DNA of 64,000 nucleotides. Origin: Sebastes aleutianus. Lineage: Eukaryota; Chordata; Actinopteri; Perciformes; Sebastidae. Shown in pieces: positions 1 through 10,840 of the stretch (its first letter is position 1; every line of letters starts with the position of its first letter). A model generated the notes under the pieces. It did not search any database and was not told where the DNA came from. It saw only the letters and a program-made list of their open reading frames with translations. Both the position numbers and the translations under genes were made by a program. The stretch lies in the NCBI GenBank assembly GCA_916700875.1, contig CAKAKS010000031.1:11937624-12001623 (forward strand). Reading direction: 5' to 3'.

Positions 1-89
1 GTGCGGGTTGTTTGGGCAGTTGAGAACGCAGTAATCGTACTCATGTCACATCATTTGTCGAGATGGACGCAGGTAAAAGGCAAGTTGAC

Positions 90-332
90 ATGAGCGGGAG
101 AGGACTGACCCGGAGTTCTGCAGAAGTCTGATGTTTGCTTGACATCTGGGCCGAAGAGAACACACCGAATATGCAAAATAAAGTCCACAGAAATAGTGAT
201 GTTTATAAAGTCATTCGAGATAATCTGGAGATGGGATTCGTACGCACAGTAGATCAGTGCAGAGTCAAAGTGAAACAGCAATATATCAAAGTCCACGATA
301 GAAGTGGCAGCTCTCGAGACAAAAAAAGATAA
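90..332 (+). pseudogene. Relic of a Myb/SANT-like DNA-binding ORF (Harbinger-transposon type)
   Basis: From an ATG at 90 one frame reads a short N-terminus, meets an in-frame TGA at 129-131, then continues with LLDIWAEE and VRTVDQCRVKVK. The spacing of the Trp-containing first helix and the 'RT..QCR.K.K' helix is typical of the Myb/SANT-like domain carried by PIF/Harbinger elements and their domesticated relatives. The segment after the stop is only 65 codons and ends at a TAA. No transposase is nearby. I read it as a decayed transposon gene or a retrocopied domain; a read-through or spliced functional gene is less likely. The family call rests on motif resemblance only. Confidence 0.5.
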
Positions 333-1929
333 ATTCGCTCTTTCGTACACGCCCCTCAGCAAATTATTTTTTTATTCGATCATTTATTTTGTCAATTTGA
401 ACAATGTGAAACTGAACAAGACTAAATATAAAACTGATCAAAAGTATAAATGTCTCTCTGATGCGGACTAACCAAACAGACTAATGCTTGTGAAAGAAAG
501 GAAAGGGGAAAAAGCACAAAAGCATAATAGGTCCTCTTTAAAACACACGTGTTACCTCCAGTAACCACTGGTGGCGCCAGATCAACCAGGACTAAAATCT
601 TAAGGATTATAACTTTAACTCTGAGCCATTATCCTCTTGTCTAACTTACAGTTAAAAGATATTGATCAATTTTAAATCCAGAGGAAATTTACACTTAGCC
701 ACCGAGTGAAATGATGTATGAAGTGTATTTTAATGGAAATCTCTGAGGTGGATAATAAGAGTAATAATAATAATAATTTGGAATTTCTGAATTAGTGAGT
801 CCGTGCACTAGGATGAATTTAACTCCACCATGTTTGTGTTGTATGTGTGTGTGAGTGCGTGTGGTTCCAAACCTTGTTGGATCAGGGGGAAGAAGAGAGA
901 AAGTTTTTACCAAACTTGTGACTCGAGAGGACGTGTAACCTTCGACGGTGTACTTTAAAAAAAAAAAGAGTGTTGTAAAAAATTAAAACTGTCGCGAAAG
1001 AATAGAGATCACCTATACTCCTTTAGAATGGATACATGACAATGTAAACGCAATATCATATTACTCTATCCTAAGGAATGCAACTGCGCACATGCACAAA
1101 AAAAAGATGTTTTTATGAAAATATATGTATAAATATATGACAAAATCTATTTAATTAGAATGCTATGCACCCTCATAGAGTTGTTATGGATGTTCTTTAA
1201 GCATTATCTAGAGTAGGCCAACGCCCACATCATGGGGAATGTAGAGGCTTCGTAGCTATGACCACTTGTTTTCTTTTCTTTTGTATTGTCCTGGAGAGAG
1301 GAGAAACAAACGTGAATATGTATACAAGCCTTTCAATCATGAAGATATGTATAGATCATCTTACCCTGTACACCAGCTCAAACCATTTACAAGAATTAAT
1401 AAACAAAGATGTGACATAAACAATGTGTCCTGTTTTTGTAAAAAAAAGTGATATTAGTGCAGCCTTTTGTATATTTTTTCTGTAATATTCCTATATGGAC
1501 TATTGTGTATTCAGTGTACGTTTAATTGATGCTGTATATGTATCTCATATCTAATGCTTTATTTTATGGGTCCAAAATATCCTAATATTTTCTTAAGATG
1601 TGTTCTGGAAAGGAACTTTAAGTTTATTAGCGGTTGATTTAAAGAGGAATTTATTTGAAAGAACTGCTCCATTGAAACCCAAGTAGGTATAAATTAGAAA
1701 TAGATTTTGCATGCTCTGTACTGAAAAAATAGCTGAAGTTTACACTAGCAAATAAATAGAAAGTGTACCAGCTGAACACTGCATTTTCCTTGAAATTAGT
1801 ATATTATAGTCTTTTCCAGGGAACTTCATATGAATTTCCATTTACATATCAAGTCATATGAGGCCATCCTCATATTTATATGGTGCCCTCTGATTTTGCT
1901 GATTTGTTTTCAATTTATACATACAGTAT
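333..1929. other. AT-rich intergenic DNA, no gene seen
   Basis: Only short, unrecognisable ORFs occur on either strand, with no domain, splice-linked exon pair or RNA gene that I could support. Several AATAAA hexamers are present but belong to no identifiable transcript. Confidence 0.6.
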
Positions 1930-2565
1930 TAGGGCTGTTAACGCAAGTTTGCTTTGACGCCACTAATTTCTTTAACGCATTAATGCAACTGGATTTGCAT
2001 GTGCTTTTTAGGTTGTAGCGGGCTCAGTTACAGTGAATATACTGGTATCACATGACACTAGAAAACCTAAGGAATCCATTGGTACCAAGCATGTCATACT
2101 GGCTTGTTGCGAAGGAGGCTAAATAACGCTCCAAACTTACACTCAATTTTGGCGAGGCAAAACTGCCATGGCCATTTTCAAAGTGTCCCTTGACCTTTGA
2201 CCTCAAGATATGTGAATAAAAATGGGTCCCACGAGTCTCCCCTTTACATACATGCCCACTTTATTATAATCACATGCAGTTTGTGGCAAGTCATAGTCAA
2301 GTCAGCACACTGACACACTGACAGCTGTTGTTGTCTGTTGGGCTGCAGTTTGCCATGTTATGATTTGAGCATATTTTTTATGCTTAATGCAGTACCTGTG
2401 AGGGTTTCTGGACAATATTTGTCATGGTTTTGTGTTGTTAATTGATATCCAATAATAAATATACACGTACATTTGCAAAAAAGCAAGCATATTTGCCCAC
2501 TCTCGTTGATAAGCGTATTAAATACTTGACAAATCTCCCTTTAAGGTACATTTTGAACAGATAAT
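1930..2565 (+). mobile_element. hAT-like non-autonomous DNA element, copy 1 (3'-truncated)
   Basis: Begins TAGGGCTGTTAACGC and runs for about 630 bp in close similarity to the element at 36984-37704 (shared blocks include the 'GTCATACT...CTTG...GAAGGAGGCTAAATAACGCTCCAAACTTA' region and the 'CAGTACCTGTGAGGGTTTCTGGACAA' region). The 3' inverted terminus present in the other copy is missing here: similarity stops after TTTTGAACAGATAAT. It has no coding capacity. Confidence 0.75.
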
Positions 2566-2880
2566 GACAGAAAATATGTTTAAACATCATAAAATTATAT
2601 ATTTAAATATTTTTAAAATATAATAATTAAATATTTTTAATTGATTGACATACATACACATTTATTTATTTATTTATTTATTTATCCATTAATTTATTTA
2701 TTTATTCTTACTACATATGTGCGAAATTTTATTGGGTTATTATATACTATGTTTACTATGACTACACATATTTTTTTGATTACATAAAAAAAAAATATTC
2801 TTGTTCTTATTATGGCTCTGTTCTTGTTTCAGACTGAATAATAGATTGAATATAGATCATCTGTGATCGATAGAGCAGCC
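2566..2880. repeat. AT-rich spacer with a (TTTA)n microsatellite
   Basis: Strongly AT-rich, with an uninterrupted TTTA tract at about 2660-2705. Nothing gene-like is visible; it separates the transposon copy from the eif4ebp promoter. Confidence 0.7.
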
Positions 2881-3090
2881 TGCATCAGGAAACAACTACT
2901 TCCTCCACGTGGTTGTGACGCCCCCTGTTTTGAGCCAATCACAGCTCTCCGCTCCACGTGTTGTTTTGAAGGAGTTGTTTTGGATGTGTGCGCACCACGT
3001 GGAGGCACTACAAGGTAGTTTAGCTGCTGTTCTGACTGTAGCTTCATAACGTCCTTCACACTTGAACTATCCGACCCAGTGTTGTGAGCC
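2881..3090 (+). promoter_or_regulatory. Promoter/5'UTR of the 4E-BP gene with three CACGTG boxes and a CCAAT box
   Basis: Perfect CACGTG E-boxes lie at 2906-2911, 2955-2960 and 2996-3001, all within 190 bp of the start codon. A CCAAT box (CCAATCA) is at about 2935-2941, and a partial ATF4-type element (TGATGCA on the - strand) is at 2881-2887. There is no clear TATA box. CACGTG is bound by MYC/MAX, MiT/TFE and clock bHLH factors; 4E-BP genes are known nutrient and stress-response targets. The motifs are seen; their use is inferred. Confidence 0.5.
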
Positions 3091-4089
3091 ATGTCAGCGG
3101 GAGGAAAGACCACCAGTAGCCGGGATATCCCGGCCGTCAGACGGGTCACCATCCACGATGCTGCCCACATGCCCCAGGACTACTCCACCACTCCTGGAGG
3201 GACTCTGTTCAGCACTACTCCAGGAGGTAACTGGGATCTATTCAACACACTTTTCCAACACATCTTATCAGGAATTATAAAAACAAAGGGTTAACAAAAA
3301 AGGTGCAGTAATAACAGAGGAAACTGATGTTAAAGGGACACATAAAATGACAAGACACAAGGACAAGAAAATGGGTCTGTTAAATGAGAGTAAACATGGA
3401 AATTAGAAGATCTGGCAAAGGGATTTTTTTTAAAGTTGACCTGGAGACAGTGGCGGCAGTGGAGGTGGAGATATGAGTTATGACCCAGAAAGTTGCCTAA
3501 TATTTTTACTCTGATACTCCACACAAACATCACACAGTAGTAGGCTATGTTTGTTAGCTGTGATATCTAGGCAAACATTGAAGTGGATGGGTTGTACCTC
3601 TTGGTGTTTGATTTTGTTACACTATAGAGTTAAAAGTGAAAAGTTACGATCAGTTAAGAATTATTATTATTATTTGATTATTATTATTATTATTATTATT
3701 TATTGATATCGTTAATAATAATAATGTTATTAATATTATGTATTTGTTTTTATTTTATTTTGTACTTTTATTGCAAATTACTCATGATTATTTGATTATT
3801 ATTATTATTATTTATTGATAACATTATTAATAATAATAATAATAATAATAATAATGTTATTAATATTATGTATTTGTTGTTTTTGTTTTTTTTACTTTTA
3901 TTGCAAATTACTCATGATTATTTTATTAGTATTATTAGTATTATTAGTATTTATTGATAACATTAATAATAATAATAATAATGTTATTAATATTATGTAT
4001 TTGTTGTTTTTGTTTTTTTTACTTTTATTGCAAATTACTCATGATTATTTGATTATTATTATTAGTAGTAGTAGTATTATTTATTGATA

Positions 4090-4124
<35 letters not shown>

Positions 4125-6694
4125 ATATATTATTTATTTATTTTTATTTTATTTTTTTCACTTTTATTGTAAATTACTCATGAATTAAACATCCACAATA
4201 TATGCAGTATTTGCAATAGTATATTTGCAAAAAAATAAAAAAGTAGACACCCAGTGATACATACAGACCAGAAGAGTAAGATAGAACAAAGAGTAAATGG
4301 ATAACTGAGGAGAAAATAAATATTATTCATTTATTGTGGCATTAAAAACAGTTCACTGTAAAGGAAACCCTTTTGAGAGCCAGGCTATAGTTTGTGTGGT
4401 CTGTCGTCCTGTTGATGTTTGACAATGTTGGTTCTTCCTGAAGGCTAAAGACCACTACTTATAACCGAGTTAAAGGAAACTTATCAGAGCAGTCCTCGCC
4501 TCCCAAATCATGCAGTCTGCAAACTGCACAGTCCTTTTCACTACAGACATGCTTGTTTTCCTACATTCCACTGTAGGTTTCTATAGAAGGTGACTGTTTT
4601 GAACTGCTTTCATTGTCTGTATACTGACAGACAACATGCCATTTGCCAGACCCTGTATCTGAAATAACACACCAATGGAATTTGTAACACAATCAATATT
4701 TCATGCATTAATTTCATCTTCTCAGTGGCTTTGTGCAGATGTATTTCTTCATTTATTCTAACGGGGAAGTAGGTGTACAAACTTAATTAACATTTTCCAT
4801 TTCAATAGAAATTGAATGTATGTCTTCTTCCTGCTTTGAAGGCCCCTGAAGATGATCTGTTGAGCATTGTTTTGTTATGTGGATAAACATTCATCGGTCA
4901 GTTATGAATGGCAGACTTCTGAATTCAGTGTGTGGCTGTAGAATACTTACACAATCAACGACTGTATGGTCAAATATAGGCGCGTACTGCGTCGTATCCT
5001 ATTAATAGTTTTGTTAGTACAGCGTGCTGTTGTTGAGCTGCAGCAACATGTTTACTAGGTGTTGCCTCCACTAGGACACTCTGGTTACTGTATGTTAAAG
5101 AGGAAGAAAATGAGCATTTACGTGTTGTGAATGCAATATATTTTTCTGTGGATACATGGAATCTGATCAAAATGAGAACATTTCAACCACTTACCACGAT
5201 TATAGCTTTCTACAAAAAACTAAATTAAATATGTAGAGATATAAATTGATATCATTTGTGGCTCAGCACCCAGAACAACCAACTATACGACTAAAAGCCA
5301 GTCTCACCAGTTGTTTAACCCGTTTCTTCAGTATTTTACTCAAACACCTTGGGAAGTAAAACAGAATTTTTTTTTTCCTCCGTGGTTGTGAGAAAGTTGA
5401 CGCAGCGTGCACATGTCCAGTTTCACTGATACTGTGTCCTGCAGCATATGGGGACAGATTTACTCTGATAAAACTGGATGAGGTCAGTGAAGGTGTCTCG
5501 ACGTCACTGATATGGATGAAAAAAAAACTAGGTCATTGGTCATGGGCATGTATGGACGTGTGTGTGTATACAGTAAAGACAAAGTAGTCCTTTGACAGAG
5601 AAAAAGTAGGTCTCCACAATACTGTGGAGGTGGTTCATACAATATGTTTTTATTTTTTTTACTTTATTCATTTTTATTCTTTTCAACTAATTACAAGTGT
5701 TTTATGTTGAGGTTAGCTATTGAATTTCGTTTTACTTGAATTTGAATTTTATTATATTAGATAGAATTAAATTACATTTTTATTTTATTTTGTACCTGTC
5801 AAGCAAGTGAAAATGTCAATATTAACTGCTGAATTTAATTTAATTAAATCAATCCTTTTCCCACTAGTTACAAGAGTTTAATGTTGAGATTAGCAGCTGA
5901 ATTGTATTTTATTTTATTTTATTTTACTTCATTTCTTATCCTTTTAACTAGTTACAATTATTTAATGTCAAAATTAGCTGCCGAATTTTATTGAATTAGA
6001 ATTTTATTATATTAGATAGAATTTGAATTTTATTTTGTACCTAAATAAATTAATTTGAGTTACAAGTGAGTGGCAAAGTCAATATTAGCTTCTGAATAAT
6101 TTTTTTATTTTATCAAATAAGTTGCTGCATTTTATTTTATTTCCACCATTAAACCACTTAAAAATGTTAAATGTGAAAGTTAACAGATGCATTTTATTTT
6201 AACTTATTTTATGTTATTTTATTTTTAAGTAAAATTGACCCAAACGTATAGCCAAAATAAAAAGGTCAGTATTAGTGGAAACAGCTGCTGCAAATATTGA
6301 TCACTTGAAATTTTACTGGCAAAAATATTGACAATAAGTAACTTTAGTTTTTTTTTGCTGTTGCTGCCTGCAGGTACCAGGATCATCTACGACAGAAAGT
6401 TCCTCCTGCAGTGTCGGACGTCTCCTCTGGCTCGTACGCCTCCCAATCTGCCTGATATCCCAGGAGTCACCACGCCGCTCAAAACCAACGACGCAAAACA
6501 GCCCGAACAGACACTCAGCAATAGCACCGACCACAGCCTGCACAGAGCGGATAGCGCAGGTAAACGTATATCTGCATATATAAAATGATGAGCTGCAGTC
6601 CTTCATGTGTTTCTCTGATTGTCTACTTCCCTCTACTCAACTACAATGTCTTTCCTTTTTTCTTGAAGATGACCAGTTTGAAATGGACATCTGA
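3091..6694 (+). CDS. eif4ebp1: Eukaryotic translation initiation factor 4E-binding protein (4E-BP1-type)
   Basis: Three coding exons, 3091-3226, 6374-6559 and 6669-6694, join with phase-1 GT-AG introns to give 115 aa, the normal family length. 4E-BPs bind eIF4E when hypophosphorylated, block eIF4G and so repress cap-dependent translation; mTORC1 phosphorylation releases them. Visible motifs are both TTPGG phosphosites (around residues 35-46), the YDRKFLL eIF4E-binding helix (YxxxxL-phi), SP/TP sites in RTSPLARTPP, and the C-terminal FEMDI TOS motif, with exon 3 encoding just DDQFEMDI. The N-terminal RAIP motif reads RDIP. The very conserved 4E-BP2 stretch after the helix (RRNSPMAQTPP in my memory of the family) is not present, and AVRRV with DYSTTPGG favours 4E-BP1; the paralogue call is moderate and the family call is firm. 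The ATG is the first in frame after the promoter. An AATAAA lies close downstream at 6712-6717, and later ones exist. It is convergent with the nodal gene. Confidence 0.93.
3655..4195. repeat. Tandem array of ~130-bp ATT-rich units in 4E-BP intron 1
   Basis: The phrase 'GCAAATTACTCATGATTAT' recurs at about 3773, 3904, 4031 and (diverged) 4170, each followed by ATT/AAT microsatellite runs, so about four units of 127-138 bp stand in tandem. Long ORFs across it are artefacts of low complexity. Confidence 0.8.
4196..6373. other. Remainder of 4E-BP intron 1, no second gene seen
   Basis: The only structure is a stretch at about 5640-6240 of degenerate ~100-130 bp AT-rich units around the phrase 'TTTTATTTTATTTTA' with 'TAATGTTGAGATTAGC'-like boxes. 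No exon-like conserved coding segment is visible before exon 2. Confidence 0.6.
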
Positions 6695-7203
6695 AGAGAT
6701 TCGGCTGCAAGAATAAACGTGATTCCCAACATTTTTATTGCTCTTTTGTTTACGGAGATGAAGGTAAAAATGAGAAGCCTTACGTAGTCTTACTGAGCTC
6801 AGTGTAATCCACTTTCAGACTTGTTCTGAAAACAATGTGGCATTTTTTTTGTAATACTTAATATGTGTTAAAATGTTGTTCTCTTATCAAACAACACTAA
6901 CTGATGCATAAATTTGTTTCTTTTACTTTAAATACACTTGACTTTGTATGACCTGTGAAATATTTGACAAGTAAGTCAAAGTCTTGTTGAAATTAAACCT
7001 TTAATATTTTATGTGATTTGATTCATTTAATTACTTTAAACGTGTCTTTAAAATATTAAATGTTATACAAATAAGTTACTGAAATTATTATTTAGCCATA
7101 TTGTGTAAGTAACAGTCGTAGAACTGAATTTTTTTTGGGAAATCTGACGTTTAGAAATCTGCAATAATTGAAAAAATAAAATATATAAAATAACTAAAAA
7201 TAT

Positions 7204-7740
7204 ATTACATTTTCAATTCAATTTGATTTATATAGCGCCAAATCATAACAGAAGTTATCTCACTGGTCACATAGGAGGTCTAGACCAGTGGTTCTCAGCC
7301 TTTTTCGTGTCAAGGACCCCTAAATTGATACACATTTCATAAGATTTTGTTTCAGGGACCTCATCTGAAAAGATTTTGGTTGTCAAATATGATTAAGACC
7401 AGAATTCTATAGTTGTCAACTACAGTTGAGGAGATAACCGTGTAGGGAGGGAAACCAATGATTATAGTAGTCACTCTTATGACTCACATTGGGCTCACTT
7501 CTATAGTGAATTAAATAGTGAAAATAAGGTATTCCCCATTTTTCTGGGGACACCCTTGAACTCCCTCAAGGGCCCCTGGGGGTTCCCAGACCCCTGGTTG
7601 AGAACCACTGGGTCTAGACGGTACTCTTTAGCAAGCACTTGGCAAAAGGGGCAAAAACTCCCTTTTAATAGGCAGAACCTCGAGCTGAACCAGGCTCTGG
7701 GCGGGCAGCCATCTGCCTCGACCGGTAAACACAACACTGA
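7204..7740 (-). repeat. SINE-like teleost repeat, inverted, split by a hAT insertion
   Basis: Read on the - strand, the two halves (7740-7611 and 7285-7204) match the + strand copy at 32345-32620: 'GTCGAGGCAGATGGC' and a run ending 'GATAACTTCTGTTATGATTTGGCGCTATATAAAT'. The 325-bp element at 7286-7610 interrupts it. Confidence 0.75.
7286..7610. mobile_element. Non-autonomous hAT element with terminal inverted repeats and target duplication
   Basis: The termini are CAGTGGTTCTCAGCC at the left and GGTTGAGAACCACTG at the right, a near-perfect 15-bp inverted repeat of hAT type. It is flanked on both sides by GGTCTAGAC (7277-7285 and 7611-7619), which contains the 8-bp target duplication expected for hAT. 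There is no transposase ORF. Confidence 0.9.
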
Positions 7741-7999
7741 CATGTTGACATCTTTTAAGTTAATATGGTGAATTTGATAGCAAACATAAACATCCAGCAG
7801 ATACAGCGCAACGTTAGCATTCACTTGGAGTCATGTTTCTGGCCTCCTGATGAATGTAAATCCAATACTCACTCTTCTTTTATCTCTGTAGCTAAAAGAG
7901 ATATGTTCTTAGAACTATGAAAAAGTCCCTTTTTCCCAATGAGCAACTTAAAACACAGTAATAAAAACCCTCAAACACCTTGTTCAAGATAAGAAATAA

Positions 8000-8005
8000 T
8001 TTATT
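8000..8005 (-). terminator. Polyadenylation signal of the nodal-related gene
   Basis: AATAAA on the - strand about 600 bp past the stop codon, just before the transcript would meet the 4E-BP gene's 3' side. This gives a ~600-nt 3'UTR. Use is inferred from position. Confidence 0.55.
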
Positions 8006-8602
8006 GTATTATTGTACATAGCAAACATACATAGGGGTCAATGTGACCCAAACATGTCAATAAGTTAAAAAAAAAGTTAAAAGCGCTTATACACCATGAC
8101 ATTTGCATTTATCCTTTCAATGGCATTAAAAAAGTCAGTCTTCAATCATAAAAAGAACAGTTCGTACGACTGTTTTTGTGAATCTTCTATAGTGCTTTAA
8201 TCAGTGACCATATTGTGCTTTTGTCTTGTTCTCCTTCATCTTGACTGGATTAATCTATCACCATAATCAGTCCTTATAAACCTGAATGGTAGCTCATCCA
8301 CTTGCAATCCAAAAGCACAATTTAGATCACCCAATCTTCTACAAAAAGTACCAACAATTTGGAACTCTTGATTTTTAAAATCCATAATCTAGAAAGCTGT
8401 GTCCAGCATAGTTCCCTTCTTTCATGCCTTGCATTGTAGCAGCAGCCTCTGTCCCAGCGTCAAACCGGACGTCTCTGTGCCAGTGGACATGCGTCCACTT
8501 TGTGCCTCTGAGCAGCTCAGTCCTGTGGCTGAAGACACTTCTGGGCCTCAGTGGCTCCAGTCTATCTGACCTTTAACCAAAAGGTTTTCGGTGTCTTTTT
8601 GC

Positions 8603-10442
8603 TCAGTGGCAGCCGCACTCCTCCACCACCATGTTCTCGTGATGTCTCATGACCATCCTCCCGTTCTCAAAGTACAACATGGAAAGTGGTGCGAGGAGTG
8701 TTGGCACACAGGACACACATGGCACCTTGTCTGGGTGGCGAAGTCTCAGAAGGCTCTGGAGAAAGAAAGAGAAGAAAATCATTGATTAGAACACATGTAG
8801 GGTATTGGTGTATCATGTCCCGTTGCAGCAAATACTGTACAATACAATTCTTGAATTCAGTCTTACCTGCATGTATGCATGGTTGGTTGGGGTGAAGGTC
8901 TCATCTACTGGTGTAGGACAGCTCCCTTCACAGCGATAGGCGTTGTACTGTTTGGGATAGACGATCCACTCGCTCCAGCCAAGCTTCAAAAAGTCCACCA
9001 TCATGTACACCTTCCTGCAGACAGGACCCTTCTTCTCCTCCTCCGCCGTGGGCTTGCTGGCAGGAGCAGCTCCAGCCACTCTCTGCTGCCAGGTGTGTTG
9101 GTGCCTCTTGGACCTGCGGCTCCTCGGCCTGGAACCAGAGTCCACCGCCACGTACTTGGAGTGCTTTGCCGTGCGAATGAGCGTTGGCGTCCGCCGGCTG
9201 TTTGAGTTCTGCCCCGAGAAGACCACCATCATGACCCGGTCAGCTGTAGGTTGTTGGACCCCCTCCTGCTCCTTCGCCTCAGCCTCAGCCTCCTCCATCA
9301 TCTGTGTCGAGTGCTCCCCCAGCAGCCAGCGACTGAGCATCTCCGTCATGTTGAACACCTTCCAGGAGGACGGGGAGACCATCGAACTGGGACGAGCGCT
9401 CAGGCGGCCCAAGAACTGCCTGTTCTCTGGGCAGTGCATGCCGGAGCACCCGTCCCCGTTGGAGTGGTGGTAGATGTCCACTGAGGCTCGGGAAGACTCT
9501 GCGAAGACGGGCAGGCGGACGCGGAGTTCAGCCAGTTGGACGTTGTCGCTTGCAGACATGGAGGACATGTCGAAGGTGACCGACCACCTTTTGCCAACGT
9601 GCTGGCAGCCTGAAAGAAATACGAGTAGAGAAAATTGGTTAACAACATTATTCGTGACTTGTCATTTGACTTTGGGCTTGCAAAATATTTGCCAGCAAGA
9701 CCAATTCCTCACCTGTAAACATGTGATTACTTCACAGCTTTTATTCCCAATAGGGACTTGCACAAGTGGTAAAAATGCATTCATCAAGTTTGATTAGACA
9801 ACTGATTAAATTAAGGAGTGCTCCTTATGTTTTAAAGGTCCCATATTGTAAAAAGTGACATTTTCATGTCTTTTATATTATAAAGAAGGTTTAAGTGATA
9901 TATAAATACTGGGAAAGTATCAAAACGCTTAATCCACAGAGAAATACACACAGCCCGTATTCGGAAACTGTGCGTTTGAAACAAGCCGTTAGGATTTCTG
10001 TCCATTTGTGATGTCACAAATCTACAATATTTAGACCATTTCAAAGTTTTTTAAGCGTAAACATTCTAAATAGGTCCCAGTTTATTTCCTGTTTCAGTGT
10101 ACGTGAGTGAAATCAGCTAACAGGAATAAACATGGACCCAAGCTGTTGCCTAGCAACGCAGTTCCGTTGCAATTCCATTGAAATGTACTAAAACGGAGCA
10201 TTTCAGACAGAGGGTGAATACAGGTATATTCAAGCAGACAGCATGAGGAAAATAAAGTTTTTTTATAACATTACAGCATGTAAACATGTTCTAGTAGAAA
10301 CCAAAAATACAAATATGAACCTGAAAATGAGCATGATATGTCCCCTTTAATTAGAATAACATATAGCCCATGTGCACTGTATATATTTATTATAGGGGGA
10401 AAAAAACTTCACAGCCACACCAAACTCCATTCAAAAAAATGC

Positions 10443-10476
<34 letters not shown>

Positions 10477-10766
10477 TTGTACTCACTCTTAGCAACAAGG
10501 CTGATCACAGAGTCCAAGGCATGCAGACTTGGGTTGTCCTCCGTCCTGGTGTGTCTCACGCTGGCAGCCGGAGTCCTAGCCCGATCCTCGGTCAGCATGG
10601 TCCTGTAGAGCTGCATCATGTAAAGGGGCAGCCTGCTGGCCTGCTGCCTCTGCACGACTCTCATCCCGCGGAGCAACGCGTCAGGTGGTGGCTGTGCGTC
10701 GAAACGCACAACCAAACCCAACAGAACAAGAAGCGCAAAAGAGAAATCCACAGCTAGTCCCTTCAT
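8603..10766 (-). CDS. Nodal-related TGF-beta family ligand precursor
   Basis: Exons 10766-10487, 9609-8867 and 8755-8603 (GT-AG, phases 1 and 0) give 391 aa. Residues 1-25 are a signal peptide (MKGLAVDFSFALLVLLGLVV). The prodomain carries an NMT glycosylation site. RSRRSKR (ending ~262) is a proprotein-convertase site, leaving a ~129-aa mature ligand. YPKQYNAYRCEGSCP, PTNHAYMQSLL and ECGCH-stop are Nodal signatures, and the three-exon structure is that of Nodal genes. Seven knot cysteines are present, but the usual adjacent CC is C-V-S-C. Nodal ligands signal through activin receptors with an EGF-CFC co-receptor to Smad2/3-FoxH1 and pattern mesendoderm or the left-right axis. Fish have three (ndr1, ndr2, spaw); I cannot assign which. 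Adjacency to a 4E-BP gene is as in human EIF4EBP2-NODAL, although this 4E-BP looks type 1. A TATA box lies 75 bp upstream of the ATG. Confidence 0.95.
9832..10350. mobile_element. Inverted-repeat transposon (MITE) in nodal intron 1
   Basis: The element starts TTAAAGGTCCCATAT and ends ATGATATGTCCCCTTTAA, giving an imperfect terminal inverted repeat (TTAAAGGkmCatAT). It is ~519 bp, non-coding, and makes up most of the intron between nodal exons 1 and 2. A long poly-A/T run (10447-10475) follows it, beside the exon 1 donor. Confidence 0.75.
9931..9950. promoter_or_regulatory. Paired FoxH1-type motifs in nodal intron 1 (candidate, repeat-borne)
   Basis: AATCCACA (9931-9938) and AATACACA (9943-9950) both fit the FoxH1 consensus TGTkkATT on the - strand. 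The autoregulatory enhancer of mammalian Nodal lies in intron 1 and depends on paired FoxH1 sites. Against function, both motifs sit inside the MITE at 9832-10350, so the pair may be chance. A third AATCCACA is at 10745-10752 inside exon 1 coding sequence. Confidence 0.3.
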
Positions 10767-10840
10767 AATTCCAAAAGATGCGATGTTGTTTCTTCCACAG
10801 GTAGAATCCAAATGCTCCAGGTGAGATGCTGAGACTGGGA

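Noticed and set aside
3815..4087. ORF of Ile/Leu-rich residues resembling a membrane protein
   Set aside because: Low-complexity ATT repeats produce it; it lies in the 4E-BP intron array.
9003..9473. 156-aa + strand ORF
   Set aside because: Antisense shadow of nodal exon 2, which has signature motifs and consistent splicing.
10446..10486. Extension of nodal exon 1 into a poly-Phe tail
   Set aside because: GTGAGT at 10486-10481 is the splice donor; the Phe codons come from the intronic poly-A/T run.
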